Below the pieces are notes generated by a model. The model searched no databases and was not told the origin of the DNA. It worked only from the letters and a program-made list of their open reading frames with translations. Made by a program: the position numbers and the translations under genes. From contig JAAZBY010000551.1 in assembly GCA_012513595.1 (NCBI GenBank), forward strand, positions 1 to 5,808: a stretch of DNA of 5,808 nt, in the 5' to 3' direction. Each line of letters opens with the position of its first letter. Within the stretch, counting starts at the first letter, position 1. Below are positions 5,514-5,808 of this stretch, piece by piece. This DNA comes from Chloroflexota bacterium. GTDB lineage: Bacteria; Chloroflexota; Anaerolineae; UBA1429.

Positions 5514-5808
5514 GGAGACAGCCCCTCGATAGTGATCGGCCCGACCAGGGCATAGTTGCCCCGCGACTCCTCGCCAGAGACGGGTAGCCTCTCCTCGCTC
5601 CCGAGCAGATAGAGGCCCACGTTCAGGAAGTAGCGTCCCGGCGCGAGGCCCGCAGGGAGCGCCAGAGAGTGGCCGTCCACCACGCGCTCGTTCATGTCCC
5701 AGTAGGAGGTGGGGTAGTTGCCACGCACGGGTTGCTGGTCATCCTGAGCGACGAGGTTGCCGACCTCATCGAGCAGGTGGACGAACACCGTCCAGTCCTG
5801 CGCCAACG
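5510..5808 (-). CDS. C-terminal end of a second envelope protein with the same beta-rich module (partial, probably a paralogous glycosyltransferase)
   Basis: Only the last 98 codons and the TGA stop lie in the window; the frame is open through the window edge, and the TTG at 5806 is an internal leucine codon rather than a credible start. The segment DWTVFVHLLDEVGNLVAQDD, the following YPTSYWD, and PAGLAPGRYFLNVGLYLLG match the layout of the C-terminal modules of the downstream protein (DYQAVVNLCDEAGRIW..., GRNTVHLLVY). In bacteria I associate this module with the tails of large polytopic GT39-like proteins, so a tandem paralogue is the best guess, but no membrane core is visible here. Its stop shares four bases (GTGA) with the start of the next gene. 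Confidence 0.7.
   Translation of the reverse strand, partial: LAQDWTVFVHLLDEVGNLVAQDDQQPVRGNYPTSYWDMNERVVDGHSLALPAGLAPGRYFLNVGLYLLGSEERLPVSGEESRGNYALVGPITIEGLSP
5522..5527 (-). promoter_or_regulatory. Shine-Dalgarno site of the 844-residue glycosyltransferase, inside the upstream gene
   Basis: GAGGGG on the minus strand lies eight bases before the GTG at 5513, within the last codons of the upstream reading frame. It supports the non-ATG start and coupled translation. Confidence 0.55.

Noticed and set aside
4197..5555. Plus-strand open frame of 452 codons opposite the glycosyltransferase
   Set aside because: It lies wholly antisense to a well-supported membrane protein gene. Its product is rich in Q, G, R, P and A with no hydrophobic segments or recognisable domain. 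In GC-rich DNA stops are rare in antisense frames, so this is a shadow.

Overview
The window is about two-thirds G+C and densely coding. It holds a conserved amino-acid biosynthesis locus next to a cell-envelope glycosyltransferase locus. The glycosyltransferase pair combines a polytopic GT39-like (PMT/ArnT-type) core with C-terminal beta-rich modules of the 'WTVFVHLLDE...GRYFLNVGLY' kind. From memory that style is typical of Chloroflexota (Anaerolineae-like) genomes, and an archaeal/fungal-type Asd fits too. The phylum is an inference and no taxonomic marker gene is present.

Layout: 1-775 (minus) is the N-terminal three quarters of aspartate-semialdehyde dehydrogenase (asd), cut by the window edge. 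806-2212 (minus) is a monofunctional aspartokinase (lysC) just upstream of asd. Together they form a lysC-asd unit carrying the first two steps of the aspartate pathway (aspartate to aspartyl phosphate to aspartate semialdehyde). 2213-2480 is a divergent intergenic region with a strong sigma70-like promoter for lysC (TTGTCC-17-TATAAT), a GC-rich leader of about 180 nt, and a second, oppositely directed promoter for the next gene whose -35 box nearly coincides with the first. 2481-2972 (plus) is a YbaK/EbsC-type aminoacyl-tRNA deacylase. It converges with a gap of only 6 bp on 2979-5513 (minus), an 844-residue membrane glycosyltransferase. That gene overlaps by 4 bp (GTGA) the stop of a further upstream gene, of which only the last 98 codons (5510-5808) are visible. 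The visible end looks like the same kind of C-terminal module, so the two are probably tandem paralogues in one operon.

Functionally, lysC and asd work in series, with LysC carrying the two ACT domains expected of a feedback-controlled enzyme. The deacylase is a translation quality-control enzyme with no evident link to that pathway beyond sharing the promoter region. The glycosyltransferases probably modify a surface lipid, protein or polysaccharide from polyprenyl-phosphate sugars.

I found no RNA genes, mobile elements, CRISPR arrays or defence genes, and no clear evidence of an undescribed system. The most worthwhile non-coding signal is the overlapping divergent promoter pair with its symmetric GGTAGG/CCTACC sites and the structured lysC leader. 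Long plus-strand reading frames opposite asd, lysC and the glycosyltransferase are judged to be GC-rich antisense shadows.
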